Assembly (NCBI RefSeq): GCF_011777495.1
Contig: NZ_JAATJS010000004.1
Span: forward strand, 124,001-188,000
Source of the DNA: Microvirga terricola
GTDB taxonomy: Bacteria; Pseudomonadota; Alphaproteobacteria; Rhizobiales; Beijerinckiaceae
DNA length: 64,000 nt
Reading direction: 5' to 3'
Part shown: one piece after another, positions 30,662 to 40,124 of the stretch
Position numbering within the stretch: the first letter of the stretch is position 1
Layout of the letters: every line of letters begins with the position of its first letter
Position numbers and translations under genes: made by a program
Notes under the pieces: generated by a model
Databases searched by the model: none
What the model saw: only the letters and a program-made list of their open reading frames with translations
What the model was told of the DNA's origin: nothing

Positions 30662-31483
30662 TCATGATAAGGCGTAAAAACCATCTGACGGGATCTCCAT
30701 CTGCATCCCGTCGAACGCAGGCTCGACGTTCGGCGGCAGCTCGCCCTGGAGTTTCTCGTAATCCAAGTCCGTATGCAGGTTGGTCAGGATGGCCCGCTTC
30801 GGCTTGACACGGTCGATGAGATCAAGCGCCTCGGCCACCGAAAAATGCGTTGGATGCGGCAGATAGCGCAGCGCGTCCAAGATCAGGATATCAAGCCCTT
30901 CCAACGCAGACATGCTGGCATCCGGCACGTTACTCACGTCGGGAGCGTAGGCCAGATTGCCGATCCGAAACCCGAAGGCATCGATGTCGCCGTGCGCCAA
31001 TCGGAACGGTACGGCCTGGATAGGACCGCCTGGCCCCAGGATGACCGTTTCCACGCTGTGGTTCAGCCTGTGCGCTTCGAGGATGGGCGGATATCCACTT
31101 CCGGCCGGCGTTTCGAAACAATAGCCGAAGCGCATCATCAGAAGCTCGCTCGTCACGCGGTCGGCATAAACCGGGATCTTCCGGCGCATGGCAATCACCA
31201 ATGGACGAAGGTCGTCGATGCCGTGGGTATGGTCAGCGTGCTCATGCGTAAACAGGACCGCATCAAGCCTCGTCACTGCGGCGTCGAGGAGCTGCTCTCG
31301 CAGGTCCGGGGACGTGTCGATCAAGACGCCCGTCGTGGCGTGCCCGCTCGTCCGCTCCAGCAACACCGAGCAGCGGCGGCGGCGGTTTTTCGGATTATCG
31401 GGGTTGCAAGCGCCCCACCCTACGCCGACGCGTGGCACGCCGCCGGAGGAGCCGCAGCCGAGGATCGTCAGCCTCAAGGTCAT
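30662..31483 (-). CDS. PhnP-like metallo-beta-lactamase-fold hydrolase
   Basis: This 273-residue protein starts MTLRLTILGCGSSGGVPRVG and has the metal-binding motif HEHADHTHG, as in PhnP phosphoribosyl cyclic phosphodiesterase and its relatives. There are no other phn genes nearby. In alphaproteobacteria it regularly follows tatD and metG, so its true substrate may not be a phosphonate intermediate. It overlaps tatD by 4 bp. Confidence 0.88.
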   Translation of the reverse strand: MTLRLTILGCGSSGGVPRVGVGWGACNPDNPKNRRRRCSVLLERTSGHATTGVLIDTSPDLREQLLDAAVTRLDAVLFTHEHADHTHGIDDLRPLVIAMRRKIPVYADRVTSELLMMRFGYCFETPAGSGYPPILEAHRLNHSVETVILGPGGPIQAVPFRLAHGDIDAFGFRIGNLAYAPDVSNVPDASMSALEGLDILILDALRYLPHPTHFSVAEALDLIDRVKPKRAILTNLHTDLDYEKLQGELPPNVEPAFDGMQMEIPSDGFYALS

Positions 31484-32280
31484 GGCACAATCGCTATCCC
31501 GTCCACCTGCGCCGCCTTCGAAAACAGGCGGTAAAAATTATCGGTCGTCATCTTCGCGATTTCAGCCTCGCTTACACCGGCAACTTCCGCAAGGGTCCGG
31601 GCCGTATGCGCGGCATAGGCCGGCTCATTGGTCTTCCCGCGATGCGGCACGGGCGCGAGATAGGGCGCATCCGTTTCCACCAGCAGGCGTTCTCGCGGCA
31701 CCAAGGCGGCGATCCTACGGATCTCTTCCGAGTTTCTAAACGTCAGGATGCCGGAAAAGGACACATAGAGCCCGAGTTCGACGCCGACCTCGGCCAGCCT
31801 CTGGCCCGACGAAAAACAATGGAGAACCGCGCCGAACCGCCCTCGCCTCATCTCGTCGGAGAGGATGTCGATCATATCCTCGTCGGCATTCCGAGCGTGG
31901 ACGACGAGAGGCAGACCGCTTTCTCTCGCGGCCTCGATATGAGTGCGAAAGACGCGCTGCTGCACGTCTCGGGGGCTCTTGTCGTAGTGGTAATCGAGTC
32001 CGGCTTCGCCAATGGCGATGCAGCGTGGATGCCCGGACAGGGCAACGATCCGATCCGCCGGCACATCCGGCTCCTCCGCCGCATTGTGCGGATGGGTCCC
32101 AACCGTGAAGAAGACCGATTCATGCGCCTCGGCAATGGCGCGATAGGCATCGAAACGGGCGACGTGCGTCGAGATCGTGACCATGCGCTCGACGCCTGCC
32201 GCTTCCGCGGCGGCCAAGACTTCGGCGAGACGGCTTTGGAAATCTGGAAAATCCAAGTGGCAATGACTGTCGACCAACAT
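31480..32280 (-). CDS. TatD-family metal-dependent hydrolase
   Basis: This 266-residue TIM-barrel enzyme starts MLVDSHCHLDFPDF (the HxH metal site) and contains GEAGLDYHYD, VHARNAD and LVETDAPYLAP. TatD-family proteins are 3'-5' exonucleases or D-aminoacyl-tRNA deacylase-like hydrolases. It ends overlapping the PhnP-like gene, so the two are cotranscribed. Unusually it is separated from metG by a glycosidase gene. Confidence 0.92.
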   Translation of the reverse strand: MLVDSHCHLDFPDFQSRLAEVLAAAEAAGVERMVTISTHVARFDAYRAIAEAHESVFFTVGTHPHNAAEEPDVPADRIVALSGHPRCIAIGEAGLDYHYDKSPRDVQQRVFRTHIEAARESGLPLVVHARNADEDMIDILSDEMRRGRFGAVLHCFSSGQRLAEVGVELGLYVSFSGILTFRNSEEIRRIAALVPRERLLVETDAPYLAPVPHRGKTNEPAYAAHTARTLAEVAGVSEAEIAKMTTDNFYRLFSKAAQVDGIAIVP

Positions 32281-32464
32281 AGCGAAAAGCGCCCTCCTCT
32301 CTCGAGGCCTCCGGAACCTGGCTGATCAGAGAGGCAGGCCGAGTCTTCGAGAGAACATTCAAGTTTTCAATAAGTTAAGAGCCGATCTAGGCTGATCGGC
32401 TCGAACTGCGCATTTCCATAAAGCCGAAGGGCGGCCTTCGTCCACTGTTCTCAGCGAAGACGGG

Positions 32465-33775
32465 TCAGTGAGACGATTGCTGGACATCGTTTTGACGGTT
32501 GGAGAAGAGGCGCCGAGCCTGTTCCCGATGCCGGAGGATCGGGGCCTCCTGGTACTCGTAGGGATAGGCTATGGGCAGCGTCAGGCAGACGCTTTGGGCT
32601 GGCAACACATCGCACCAGTCCTTAATCAGTTGTTTGTAGGCGTCGCCCACGGGGCGAATATTGCGCTGCAGATCATAGAGCCCGACGGGGCACACTGAAT
32701 TGTTTTCTTCGCGCAGGGCGGAATCCCAATCCATTTGATCCGTCAGGGAATACCAGGTGAAGCCGACGACCGGCACGCCTGTGTTGCGGATCCGAAGCAC
32801 GTTCGCCCATTGCTTCCAAAGCCAGTTGACCGCCTCATCGCCGCAGGCACCCTGTGCGAGGTTGGTCTCAGTGTGCATGACCGGCAATCGATAGCGATCG
32901 TAATATTGGCGCGTGATCTCATCATAGCCGAAGACATCGCCCGCTGCCGTGGTCGTGCCGCTGGGCTTCACCCGATGCTCGTTGGTGATGTAATAGTCGT
33001 TGCCCATGATGCAGTGATGGCGCAAAGACGAACGCTCGAGGAAGAAATGATATTCTTCCCGCGTCATCCCGTTGTCCATCACATACTCATACATCTCGGA
33101 ATCCACGCGCCGACCGTAATTGAGATCGAGAGATAGAAAACGTCGCGCATTCATGATTTCGGCGGGCTTGATGGCTGCCGGATTCTCTGCGTGGAAATAC
33201 TCCGATGACTCGCTCTGGATGAAGATGGCATCCGGTCGGCAGGCCAGAATTCGTTCCATTGCCAGCACGTTGGCCTTGGCGATGTGTTTCAGCGCGGTAA
33301 CGAACGCCCGGTCTGTTGTCAACTGCTCGTTCCACCAGCCGTAATAGGCTGAAAATATTGCGCAGACGAACATCTCATTGATTGGCGTGTAGAGCTGCAC
33401 CCAAGGATAGCGGTGCGCAAAGGCCTCGGCATAGGAGGCGAAAAGCTCAGGAAAATCGGGGTTTTGAAAGTTCTCGATCCAGTCCGGGACGCCGAAATGG
33501 CAAAGGTCGACGATGGGGATAATCCCGCACCTCTCCAACTCGGCAAGGGTCGTATCGGCGAAGGCCCAGTCATAGCGGCGGGGGCCGATTAAGGTCGAAT
33601 AGAGCGGAGGGCCGTAGCGCAGAACCTGGACTCCGAGTTCGCACACCCGCTCGAAATCGGTTCGCCAATATTTGTAATGGCCGCACTTTTCCATCTCGTC
33701 GATGCGTGTGCGGCCATTATTGATCGTCGGGATGCTGTTCTCGATCCCGGTTGCGAACATGAAGGTGGTGAACAT
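32465..33775 (-). CDS. GH1-like glycoside hydrolase
   Basis: This 436-residue cytoplasmic protein resembles glycoside hydrolase family 1 but lacks the full family signatures. YTPINEM puts a candidate acid/base Glu at residue 134 and VMHTETN a candidate nucleophile at 303. GFTWYSLTDQMDW and the ending VGLYDLQRNIRPVGDAYKQLI resemble the GH1 C-terminal region. There is no signal peptide. It lies in the middle of an otherwise housekeeping cluster, 49 bp after metG and 184 bp before tatD. Beta-glucosidase activity is inference only. ATG 33775 was chosen; the upstream frame overlaps metG. Confidence 0.75.
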   Translation of the reverse strand: MFTTFMFATGIENSIPTINNGRTRIDEMEKCGHYKYWRTDFERVCELGVQVLRYGPPLYSTLIGPRRYDWAFADTTLAELERCGIIPIVDLCHFGVPDWIENFQNPDFPELFASYAEAFAHRYPWVQLYTPINEMFVCAIFSAYYGWWNEQLTTDRAFVTALKHIAKANVLAMERILACRPDAIFIQSESSEYFHAENPAAIKPAEIMNARRFLSLDLNYGRRVDSEMYEYVMDNGMTREEYHFFLERSSLRHHCIMGNDYYITNEHRVKPSGTTTAAGDVFGYDEITRQYYDRYRLPVMHTETNLAQGACGDEAVNWLWKQWANVLRIRNTGVPVVGFTWYSLTDQMDWDSALREENNSVCPVGLYDLQRNIRPVGDAYKQLIKDWCDVLPAQSVCLTLPIAYPYEYQEAPILRHREQARRLFSNRQNDVQQSSH

Positions 33776-33824
33776 CGCTGCTTCCGCTGAGGGCCCTTGA
33801 GAAGGCCGATCAAAGCGGAAGCGT

Positions 33825-35375
33825 TCAGGATGCCTCCGCTTCCATATAACGCGGGAATATCGGCGCAGGTTGCGGCAGGGCCGTTCCAGCGACGAGGCGG
33901 CGGGACGGGCCAACGGCCGCTAGCACGCGATCCTCCGGCGCAACGGAGAGCAGATCGAGAAGCTTCGCCGCAGCGGTCGGTACGAACGGCTGGGCCAGAA
34001 TGCCGACCGCGCGAAGAACTTCCGCCGTGACATAGAGAACCGCGGCCATTCGAGCCGGATCCTGCTTGCGTAGAACCCAGGGCTCCTGGGAGGCAAAATA
34101 GCGGTTCGCCTCGGCAACCACCGCCCAAATTTCGCTCAGCGCCGTGTGTAGGGCATAGTCGTCGAGAGCCCCCCTCGCCTTTCCAGGCAGCGCATCGGCG
34201 AGCCAGAGCATATCCTGATCGGCCTGCGTGAAGTCTCCGGGCTGCGGAACAGCAGCGTCGCAATTCTTCGCGATCATCGACAAGGAGCGCTGCGCGAGAT
34301 TGCCGAGATCGTTCGCCAGATCCGCGTTGATCCGGTTCACGATAGCCTCGTGCGAATAGTTCCCGTCCTGGCCGAAGGGCACTTCGCGCATGAAGAAATA
34401 GCGAAGTTGGTCGACGCCGTAGGTCTCGGCAAGATCGAACGGATCGATCACATTGCCGACCGATTTGGACATCTTCTCCCCGCGGTTGAACAGGAAGCCG
34501 TGTCCGAAAACCCGCTTGGGCAGCGGAAGTCCGGCGGACATCAGAAAGGCGGGCCAATAGACCGTGTGGAACCGTACGATGTCCTTGCCGATGATATGAA
34601 CATCGGCCGGCCAGTAGTGCCAGCGTGGGTTCTTCTCATCGGGGAACCCGCAGCCCGTCAGATAGTTGTTGAGGGCGTCGACCCACACATACATCACGTG
34701 CTTCGGAGCGCCCGGAACAGGCAGGCCCCAGTTGAAGGTCGTGCGGCTGATCGAGAGATCTTGCAACCCGGAGCGGACGAAGCTGACGATCTCGTTGCGG
34801 CGCGTGTCTGGACTGACGAAATCCGGGTTTGCCTTGTAGTGCTCCAACAGGCGATCCTGATAGGCGGACAGCCGGAAGAAATAGCTTTCTTCCTCGATCC
34901 ATTCGACAGGCGTGCCGGTGGGCGCGCGCCAACTGCCATCAGGCAACTTCGTCATCTCGCTTTCATCATAGTAGGCCTCGTCGCGGACGGAGTACCAGCC
35001 GGCATACTTCGAGAGATAGATGTCTCCCTTCGCCTCCATACGGCGCCAGAGTTCTTGGGTCGAAGGCAGGTGGTCAGCATCGGTCGTGCGGATGAACCTG
35101 TCGTAAGAGCAGTTCAGCCGATCCGCCATGGCGCGGAACTTCCCCGCCATCTCGTCGACGAAAGCCTTGGGAGTCGTGCCATTCCGATCCGCAGTCTGCT
35201 GGATCTTCAGGCCGTGCTCATCGGTTCCGGTCATGAAGAACACATCGTAGCCATCGATGCGCTTGAAGCGCGCAATCGCGTCGGAGGCCACGATCTCGTA
35301 AGCATGTCCGATATGGGGAGCCCCATTCGGATACGAGATGGCCGTGGTGATATAAAATTTCTGCTTATCGGCCAT
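33825..35375 (-). CDS. metG: Methionyl-tRNA synthetase
   Basis: This 516-residue class I synthetase has the HIGH motif in [25 protein letters not shown], and the KMSKS loop in [12 protein letters not shown]. It is the short form without the C-terminal tRNA-binding dimerisation domain, usual in alphaproteobacteria. It follows holB and tmk. ATG 35375 (MADKQKFYI) is preferred to an upstream start. Confidence 0.97.
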   Translation of the reverse strand: MADKQKFYITTAISYPNGAPHIGHAYEIVASDAIARFKRIDGYDVFFMTGTDEHGLKIQQTADRNGTTPKAFVDEMAGKFRAMADRLNCSYDRFIRTTDADHLPSTQELWRRMEAKGDIYLSKYAGWYSVRDEAYYDESEMTKLPDGSWRAPTGTPVEWIEEESYFFRLSAYQDRLLEHYKANPDFVSPDTRRNEIVSFVRSGLQDLSISRTTFNWGLPVPGAPKHVMYVWVDALNNYLTGCGFPDEKNPRWHYWPADVHIIGKDIVRFHTVYWPAFLMSAGLPLPKRVFGHGFLFNRGEKMSKSVGNVIDPFDLAETYGVDQLRYFFMREVPFGQDGNYSHEAIVNRINADLANDLGNLAQRSLSMIAKNCDAAVPQPGDFTQADQDMLWLADALPGKARGALDDYALHTALSEIWAVVAEANRYFASQEPWVLRKQDPARMAAVLYVTAEVLRAVGILAQPFVPTAAAKLLDLLSVAPEDRVLAAVGPSRRLVAGTALPQPAPIFPRYMEAEAS

Positions 35376-35418
35376 ACTAAAACCTTGCTGGCCCAACCGT
35401 TTTCGGGTCGACAGGCGC

Positions 35419-36483
35419 TTATGCCGTTTGCCGAACCGCCTCGGAAAGGTCGTCGAACAGCGTCAGGATGAAAGGACGGCGGTCGAGATTGAACACGTCG
35501 ACCTCGCGCGCCGAACGGGCGATCTTGTCACACACCTCCACCAAAGGCGCAAGGCGTGACGCGCCAAGGCTGGCGCGCTGATGAAGCCGCCCCGTGACCC
35601 AGCGCTCCATCGTTTCGAGGGCGAGATCGAAGGTTTCATCGGCATCTCGTTTGGCAAGGGCCTCTGCGAGCGCGAGGATTTGCTTGGTATCCACTCGCGG
35701 TAACCCGTCGAGAAGTCTGGTCACGTGCTCGATGAAGGCGACTTTCTCTTCGTCGAGCAATTCGAGGCAGCGGCGGACCGAGCCTTCGCCGTAACGCAAG
35801 GCCTGCCCGACAACCTCGTCCGGAATCTCGGTCCAAGGCGCGCCCAGCGAAGCGATGACGGACCGGATGTCCGGGTCCGCGAGCGGTCGCAACAACAGAC
35901 GTCGGCAGCGCGAACGAATGGTCGGCAGGACGCGCTGCGGCGCATGGCTGATAATGAGAAATAACGAGCGCGGCGGCGGCTCCTCGATGACCTTGAGGAG
36001 CGCGTTGGCGCTCGAGATCGTCAGATCCTCGGCGCTATCGACGATGCAGATCCGGTAGCCGCCATCCGCTGCCGTTGAACCGAACATGTTCAGCGCCTTG
36101 CGCACCGCATCGACCGGGATCGTTGTCGACGGCCCCTTCTTGTCCGTCGCCGGCGCCCGCCGAAGAACGGCGAGATTGGGGTGGGACAATGCCGCGACCT
36201 GTCGGGCGACCGACGCAGAAGGCGCAACATTCAAATCACTGATGCCGGTGTCGCGGCCTTTCTGCGGGTCCAGGACTGCCCGGGCCACGCGATAGGCAAG
36301 AGAGGCCTTGCCGATGCCCTGAGGCCCGCCGATGAGCCAGGCATGGTGAAGACGCCCGCTGCGCAGGCCCTCGATGAACGCCGCTTCGCCCTCGGCGTGA
36401 CCGAAGAAGGCGAACTGCTCCCGTGGATGCAGGATGCCTTCCATCTGATCCGGCTCGTTCATCTCAGCATCGTCACGCGACAT
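35419..36483 (-). CDS. holB: DNA polymerase III delta' subunit
   Basis: This 354-residue clamp-loader subunit has a P-loop-like [16 protein letters not shown] and the [27 protein letters not shown] box with the sensor region of the DnaX/HolB family. It is part of the complex that loads the sliding clamp. Its start at 36483 overlaps the end of tmk by 11 bp, a typical coupling in this operon. Confidence 0.94.
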   Translation of the reverse strand: MSRDDAEMNEPDQMEGILHPREQFAFFGHAEGEAAFIEGLRSGRLHHAWLIGGPQGIGKASLAYRVARAVLDPQKGRDTGISDLNVAPSASVARQVAALSHPNLAVLRRAPATDKKGPSTTIPVDAVRKALNMFGSTAADGGYRICIVDSAEDLTISSANALLKVIEEPPPRSLFLIISHAPQRVLPTIRSRCRRLLLRPLADPDIRSVIASLGAPWTEIPDEVVGQALRYGEGSVRRCLELLDEEKVAFIEHVTRLLDGLPRVDTKQILALAEALAKRDADETFDLALETMERWVTGRLHQRASLGASRLAPLVEVCDKIARSAREVDVFNLDRRPFILTLFDDLSEAVRQTA

Positions 36484-37147
36484 CGACCGGCCTCTTCGCA
36501 CCTGCTGCTAGAGCCGGGAGTCGCTGCCGAACGGCCGCCCAGATGGTAGCCTCGACTTCGTCGGGCGAGCGATTAGCGTCAATCACGGCGCAGCGCTCAG
36601 GGTCTACTCCGGCAATGGCGAGATAAGCTTCCCGAAGGGTTTGATGGAACGCGTGAGCTTCGTTCTCGAAGCGATCGACACCCTCCCCTTTGCTGAGACG
36701 CCTGGATCCGGCACGAGAAAGGCCGACCTCGGCGGGAAGATCGAGGATTAATGTCAAATCCGGTTTCACACCGCGCAAAGTGACCCTTTCTAGCCCTCCG
36801 ATCAATAGGTTATCGAGGTTTCCTGAAGCGCCCTGGTAGGCTCGCGTCGAGTCAGCGAACCGGTCGCAGAGCACGTGAACGCCCCTTTGAAGGGACGGTT
36901 CTACGGTCTTATCGATATGATCAATGCGAGCGGCCGCGAACAAGACCGCCTCGGCGAACGGCCCGAGATGCTTGGCGCGCCCTTCAAGAATAAAAGCACG
37001 AAGCTCCTCGGCATAGGGTGAACCGCCCGGCTCGCGTGTGACCAGAACGGGCTGTCCCAATTGCTCGAACCGCCTGCGAAGCCGGTCAATTTGGGTCGAC
37101 TTTCCTGCGCCTTCCCCGCCCTCGAAGGTGATGAAGTATCCGGCCAT
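36473..37147 (-). CDS. tmk: Thymidylate kinase
   Basis: This 224-residue enzyme makes dTDP from dTMP. It has the P-loop FEGGEGAGKSTQ, VTREPGGSP, the DRF motif in LCDRFADSTRAYQG, and the lid RRLSKGEGVDRFE. ATG 37147 overlaps the stop of the upstream carboxypeptidase gene by one base; a TTG codon precedes it. Confidence 0.97.
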   Translation of the reverse strand: MAGYFITFEGGEGAGKSTQIDRLRRRFEQLGQPVLVTREPGGSPYAEELRAFILEGRAKHLGPFAEAVLFAAARIDHIDKTVEPSLQRGVHVLCDRFADSTRAYQGASGNLDNLLIGGLERVTLRGVKPDLTLILDLPAEVGLSRAGSRRLSKGEGVDRFENEAHAFHQTLREAYLAIAGVDPERCAVIDANRSPDEVEATIWAAVRQRLPALAAGAKRPVDVA

Positions 37148-38367
37148 CAAAGCTTTTTAGAAATCATGTTGTTAACGCTCGACATGGCGCGCCGAACCCA
37201 TCCTGTGCCGAATTCCAGCAAGCCGTCCATGGCACGCTGAGGCAGATTACCTTCTTTGATGTCGGCGTTGGCGTAGAGGGGCATTTCGAGAGCCTGCATA
37301 TCACCACGGTTGACCCGGAGCCGGGCGACCTCGGCCCCCTTTTGGATGGGCGCCTTGAGCGGGCCGGTATAAACGATGCGAGCGGAGATCCGTTCTCCAT
37401 CGCCACGACGAACAAGTACACGAACGGGCTTCCTGGAGACAAGCGGCAAGGAACGCTGGTCCCCGCCAAAGACCTGCGCCTCGCCGATTACCTGCCCTTC
37501 GGCAAACAGTTGGCGCGGCTCGAAGGCGCGAAAGCCCCAATCCAACAGCTTCCGGGCCTCAAGGGCGCGATCCTTGGCGGTTTTCATGCCGTTGACCACG
37601 ACAATGAGCCTCTGGCCGTTCTGGATGGCCGATCCGACCAGGCCGTAGCCCGATTCTTCGAGGTTGCCGGTTTTCAGCCCGTCGGCGCCAATATCCATCG
37701 CGAGCAGCGGATTGCGGTTCTGTTGGCGGATTTTGTTCCAGGTAAACTCTCGCTCCCCGAACATTTTGTAGAGGTCGGGATAGGTGTCGATGACATAGAG
37801 GGCGAGCTTGGCAAGGTCACGAACCGTCACCTTTTGGTGAGGGTCGCTATACCCCGTCGCGTTACGAAAGGTGGACTTTGTAAGACCGATCTGCGCCGCG
37901 TGTTGGTTCATGATTTGAGCGAAATTCTCCTCCGTGCCCGAAACTCCCTCGGCGATTGCAATGGCCGCATCGTTACCCGACTGAACGACGAGGCCTCGCA
38001 GCAGATCCTCGAGGCGAATGCTCGTGTTCACCTTGGCGAACATCGAGGATCCCCCCGACCCGGCCCCTCCCCTGCGCCATGCGTGTTCCGAGATCGGGAA
38101 CTCCGAATTCAAGGTCAGACGCCCGCTCTTCAATTCACTGAACACCACCTCCGCCGTCATGAGCTTCGCCATGCTTGCGGGCGCCATCAGCTCGTCGGCA
38201 TTTTTCTCGAAGAGAACCGTCTGCGTATCCGCATCGATCAGGATGGCGGTCGGCGCGATCGTCTGGAAATTTTGTGCGAATGCCAGCTGGGGCAGCGCGA
38301 GCAGCCAAAGGGTACAGGAAAGAAGGCCGATAGCCGCGATCTTTCGGGCGTTCGCTCCTACGCGCAT
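37147..38367 (-). CDS. D-alanyl-D-alanine carboxypeptidase (penicillin-binding protein 5/6 type)
   Basis: This 406-residue periplasmic enzyme trims the terminal D-Ala from peptidoglycan stem peptides. It has a signal peptide (GLLSCTLWLLALPQLAFAQ), the SxxK motif SMAK at residues 65-68, SGN and KTG, and a C-terminal beta domain ending in an amphipathic anchor (RRAMSSVNNMISKK). ATG 38367 (MRVGANARK) is used; 38379 is possible. Corresponds to dacA/dacC/dacF-type genes. Confidence 0.94.
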   Translation of the reverse strand: MRVGANARKIAAIGLLSCTLWLLALPQLAFAQNFQTIAPTAILIDADTQTVLFEKNADELMAPASMAKLMTAEVVFSELKSGRLTLNSEFPISEHAWRRGGAGSGGSSMFAKVNTSIRLEDLLRGLVVQSGNDAAIAIAEGVSGTEENFAQIMNQHAAQIGLTKSTFRNATGYSDPHQKVTVRDLAKLALYVIDTYPDLYKMFGEREFTWNKIRQQNRNPLLAMDIGADGLKTGNLEESGYGLVGSAIQNGQRLIVVVNGMKTAKDRALEARKLLDWGFRAFEPRQLFAEGQVIGEAQVFGGDQRSLPLVSRKPVRVLVRRGDGERISARIVYTGPLKAPIQKGAEVARLRVNRGDMQALEMPLYANADIKEGNLPQRAMDGLLEFGTGWVRRAMSSVNNMISKKL

Positions 38368-38521
38368 CACGACACCCACAGACTTCCCTAGGAAAGGTGA
38401 AATCTGTGTCGGCGGGGTCCCAATTCAACGCTTCGCAATTGCCAGCGCGCGCTGGTATGGCCCCATGTACCCAGCCGAGATCAATAAAGGTGCCTCGGTC
38501 AGCTCTCGCCGACCGACGGAC

Positions 38522-39583
38522 TTATCGGAGAACGAACCGCGACTGGTCTAGCGTATTGAAGCCGTTGCCCTTCTGGAAACCGGCCTTCGATTCCTCAGGC
38601 GCCGAATAATACAACCCAGCCAGAACCGGGCGTGACGGCGGAAGGAAGACTGGACCGACCGAGCTGATCTTCGCAACCGGCGTCGCTGCACTTGGGATCG
38701 TTCCGAGATCGAAGGGCCGTTCCGGCGGGAGAGGAACCTTGCTTGCGAAGGACATAGAAACCGGGGCTGCCGGGGCAACAGCCTGCGCCGCGCTCGCCAC
38801 GGCGACCGGGGCATCCTCAGCCTCTTCGCTTGGCTCGAAGGTCCGCAACGCAATCGCATCGCGCGGCGCGTTCGGCCGCGGGGATGCCTGGGCAATCATC
38901 GTCGGCGAAGCGCCGCCCAGGGCTGCCGGCTGGCCATCCGTCCGAAGGCTCGCAAGCAGAATGCGGTCGTCACTGCCGTTGGTTGATGCACGTCCGACAT
39001 ATTCGACCCGGACTCGGGCCGTGCCCTGCCCCTTGAAGCCGAGAGCGGTCGCCGCGCGCTCGGACACGTCGATAATACGGTTGCCGTGGAACGGGCCTCG
39101 GTCATTGACCCGGACGATCATGGAGTGACCGTTCTGCAGGTTCGTGACGCGAGCATAGCTCGGCAGAGGCATCGTCGTATGCGCCGCGGCAATCGAGGCC
39201 CGATCAAAGATCTCCCCGTTTGCCGTCATGCGGCCATGGAAATTCGAGCCGTACCAGGAAGCCAAACCTTCGCCCGCGTAACGATTGTTCTCGCTTGGCT
39301 GATAGGTCCGGCCCGCAACCGTGTAAGCCTTTCCGACCAACTCGCGGCCGCCACCTTTCGGAACGGGCTGACCGTCGGCAATCACTTTCGGGCTCGGCGC
39401 CACCCCATATTTGGGGTCGATGCCGCTGCGATTGGAGCAGTTCGCCGCCATCAAAGCGATGGCGGTCACGCCTGCAATGCGGAGGACGGCCTGATGATTA
39501 AGGAGCGAGAAGCGCCCGCTCAATCCGGTCTTCGACTCAGCGCGATCACAATGCATTTCGGTCTGCATCCCCTTATTTCGCAC
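38522..39583 (-). CDS. rlpA: RlpA-like septal ring lytic protein
   Basis: This protein of up to 353 residues has an N-terminal hydrophobic segment with a lipobox-like LMAANC near residue 49, then a double-psi beta-barrel domain (GLASWYGSNFHGRMTANGE, MIVRVNDRGPF, IIDVSERAA) that contains the catalytic residues of RlpA transglycosylases. The C-terminal half is low-complexity (Ala, Pro) and I see no clear SPOR domain. The start is uncertain; an ATG 15 bp downstream is also possible. It heads the minus-strand cluster. Confidence 0.9.
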   Translation of the reverse strand: MRNKGMQTEMHCDRAESKTGLSGRFSLLNHQAVLRIAGVTAIALMAANCSNRSGIDPKYGVAPSPKVIADGQPVPKGGGRELVGKAYTVAGRTYQPSENNRYAGEGLASWYGSNFHGRMTANGEIFDRASIAAAHTTMPLPSYARVTNLQNGHSMIVRVNDRGPFHGNRIIDVSERAATALGFKGQGTARVRVEYVGRASTNGSDDRILLASLRTDGQPAALGGASPTMIAQASPRPNAPRDAIALRTFEPSEEAEDAPVAVASAAQAVAPAAPVSMSFASKVPLPPERPFDLGTIPSAATPVAKISSVGPVFLPPSRPVLAGLYYSAPEESKAGFQKGNGFNTLDQSRFVLR

Positions 39584-39936
39584 GGCCTGTAGCGCTCAAT
39601 CCTCTTGAGGTAGCCACAAAGGTGCTATTTCGGCCGGTACAAGGGAGGTTAAATAGCCGCGCTTGTCAATGGCAAAGCTGCCTTGAATGGTATTTCGTAC
39701 GATTGATCGATATTTTCATATATAACAAATACTTACCGGCCCCCTATCGGCTCGCAGGAGCGAGTTTGCGGTGCATAAGCCGCCGGGCCCGGGCGGAATC
39801 CGCGGCTTATCTCGCTTCGGACATCGCGCTTTCGATTTGTGCACGATATATGCGTGTTCGAGTTGACGGGATCGGGCTCGCCGCCTTAGACAGCCGAGTG
39901 ATCGCGGGGCAGGTCCGTTCGCCTTGTCGCTAGATC
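39584..39936. other. Intergenic region between rlpA and tRNA-Ser
   Basis: This 353-bp gap between divergent units is partly AT-rich (39710-39745). It should contain the rlpA promoter on the minus strand and the tRNA promoter on the plus strand. A short plus-strand frame (39622-39933) has no recognisable features and is probably not a gene. Confidence 0.5.
39863..39891 (+). promoter_or_regulatory. Likely promoter of tRNA-Ser
   Basis: TTGACG at 39863-39868 and TTAGAC at 39886-39891 are 17 bp apart and end 45 bp before the mature tRNA 5' end. The spacing and the good -35 box fit a sigma-70 promoter. Confidence 0.5.
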
Positions 39937-40026
39937 GGAGGGGTGGCCGAGTGGTTTAAGGCAGCGGTCTTGAAAACCGCCGTGGGTGCAAGCCCACCGT
40001 GGGTTCGAATCCCACCCCCTCCGCCA
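39937..40026 (+). tRNA. tRNA-Ser, anticodon TGA
   Basis: The 90-nt gene has a perfect 7-bp acceptor stem (GGAGGGG with CCCCTCC), D arm TGGCCGAGTGGTTTAAGGC, anticodon loop CTTGAAA with TGA at 39971-39973, a long variable arm (GTGGGTGCAAGCCCAC) as in class II tRNAs, T loop GGTTCGAATC and an encoded CCA. Serine tRNAs are common insertion sites; an integrase remnant starts about 100 bp downstream. Confidence 0.98.
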
Positions 40027-40124
40027 GTTTTCTAATAAGTGCCTCAAGGCACAGCTTAAATCAGCGCTAGCAGTCAGCCGTTTCGTGTCCATTGGTACAG
40101 CAACCTGGGACAAAGAGGCTGATC

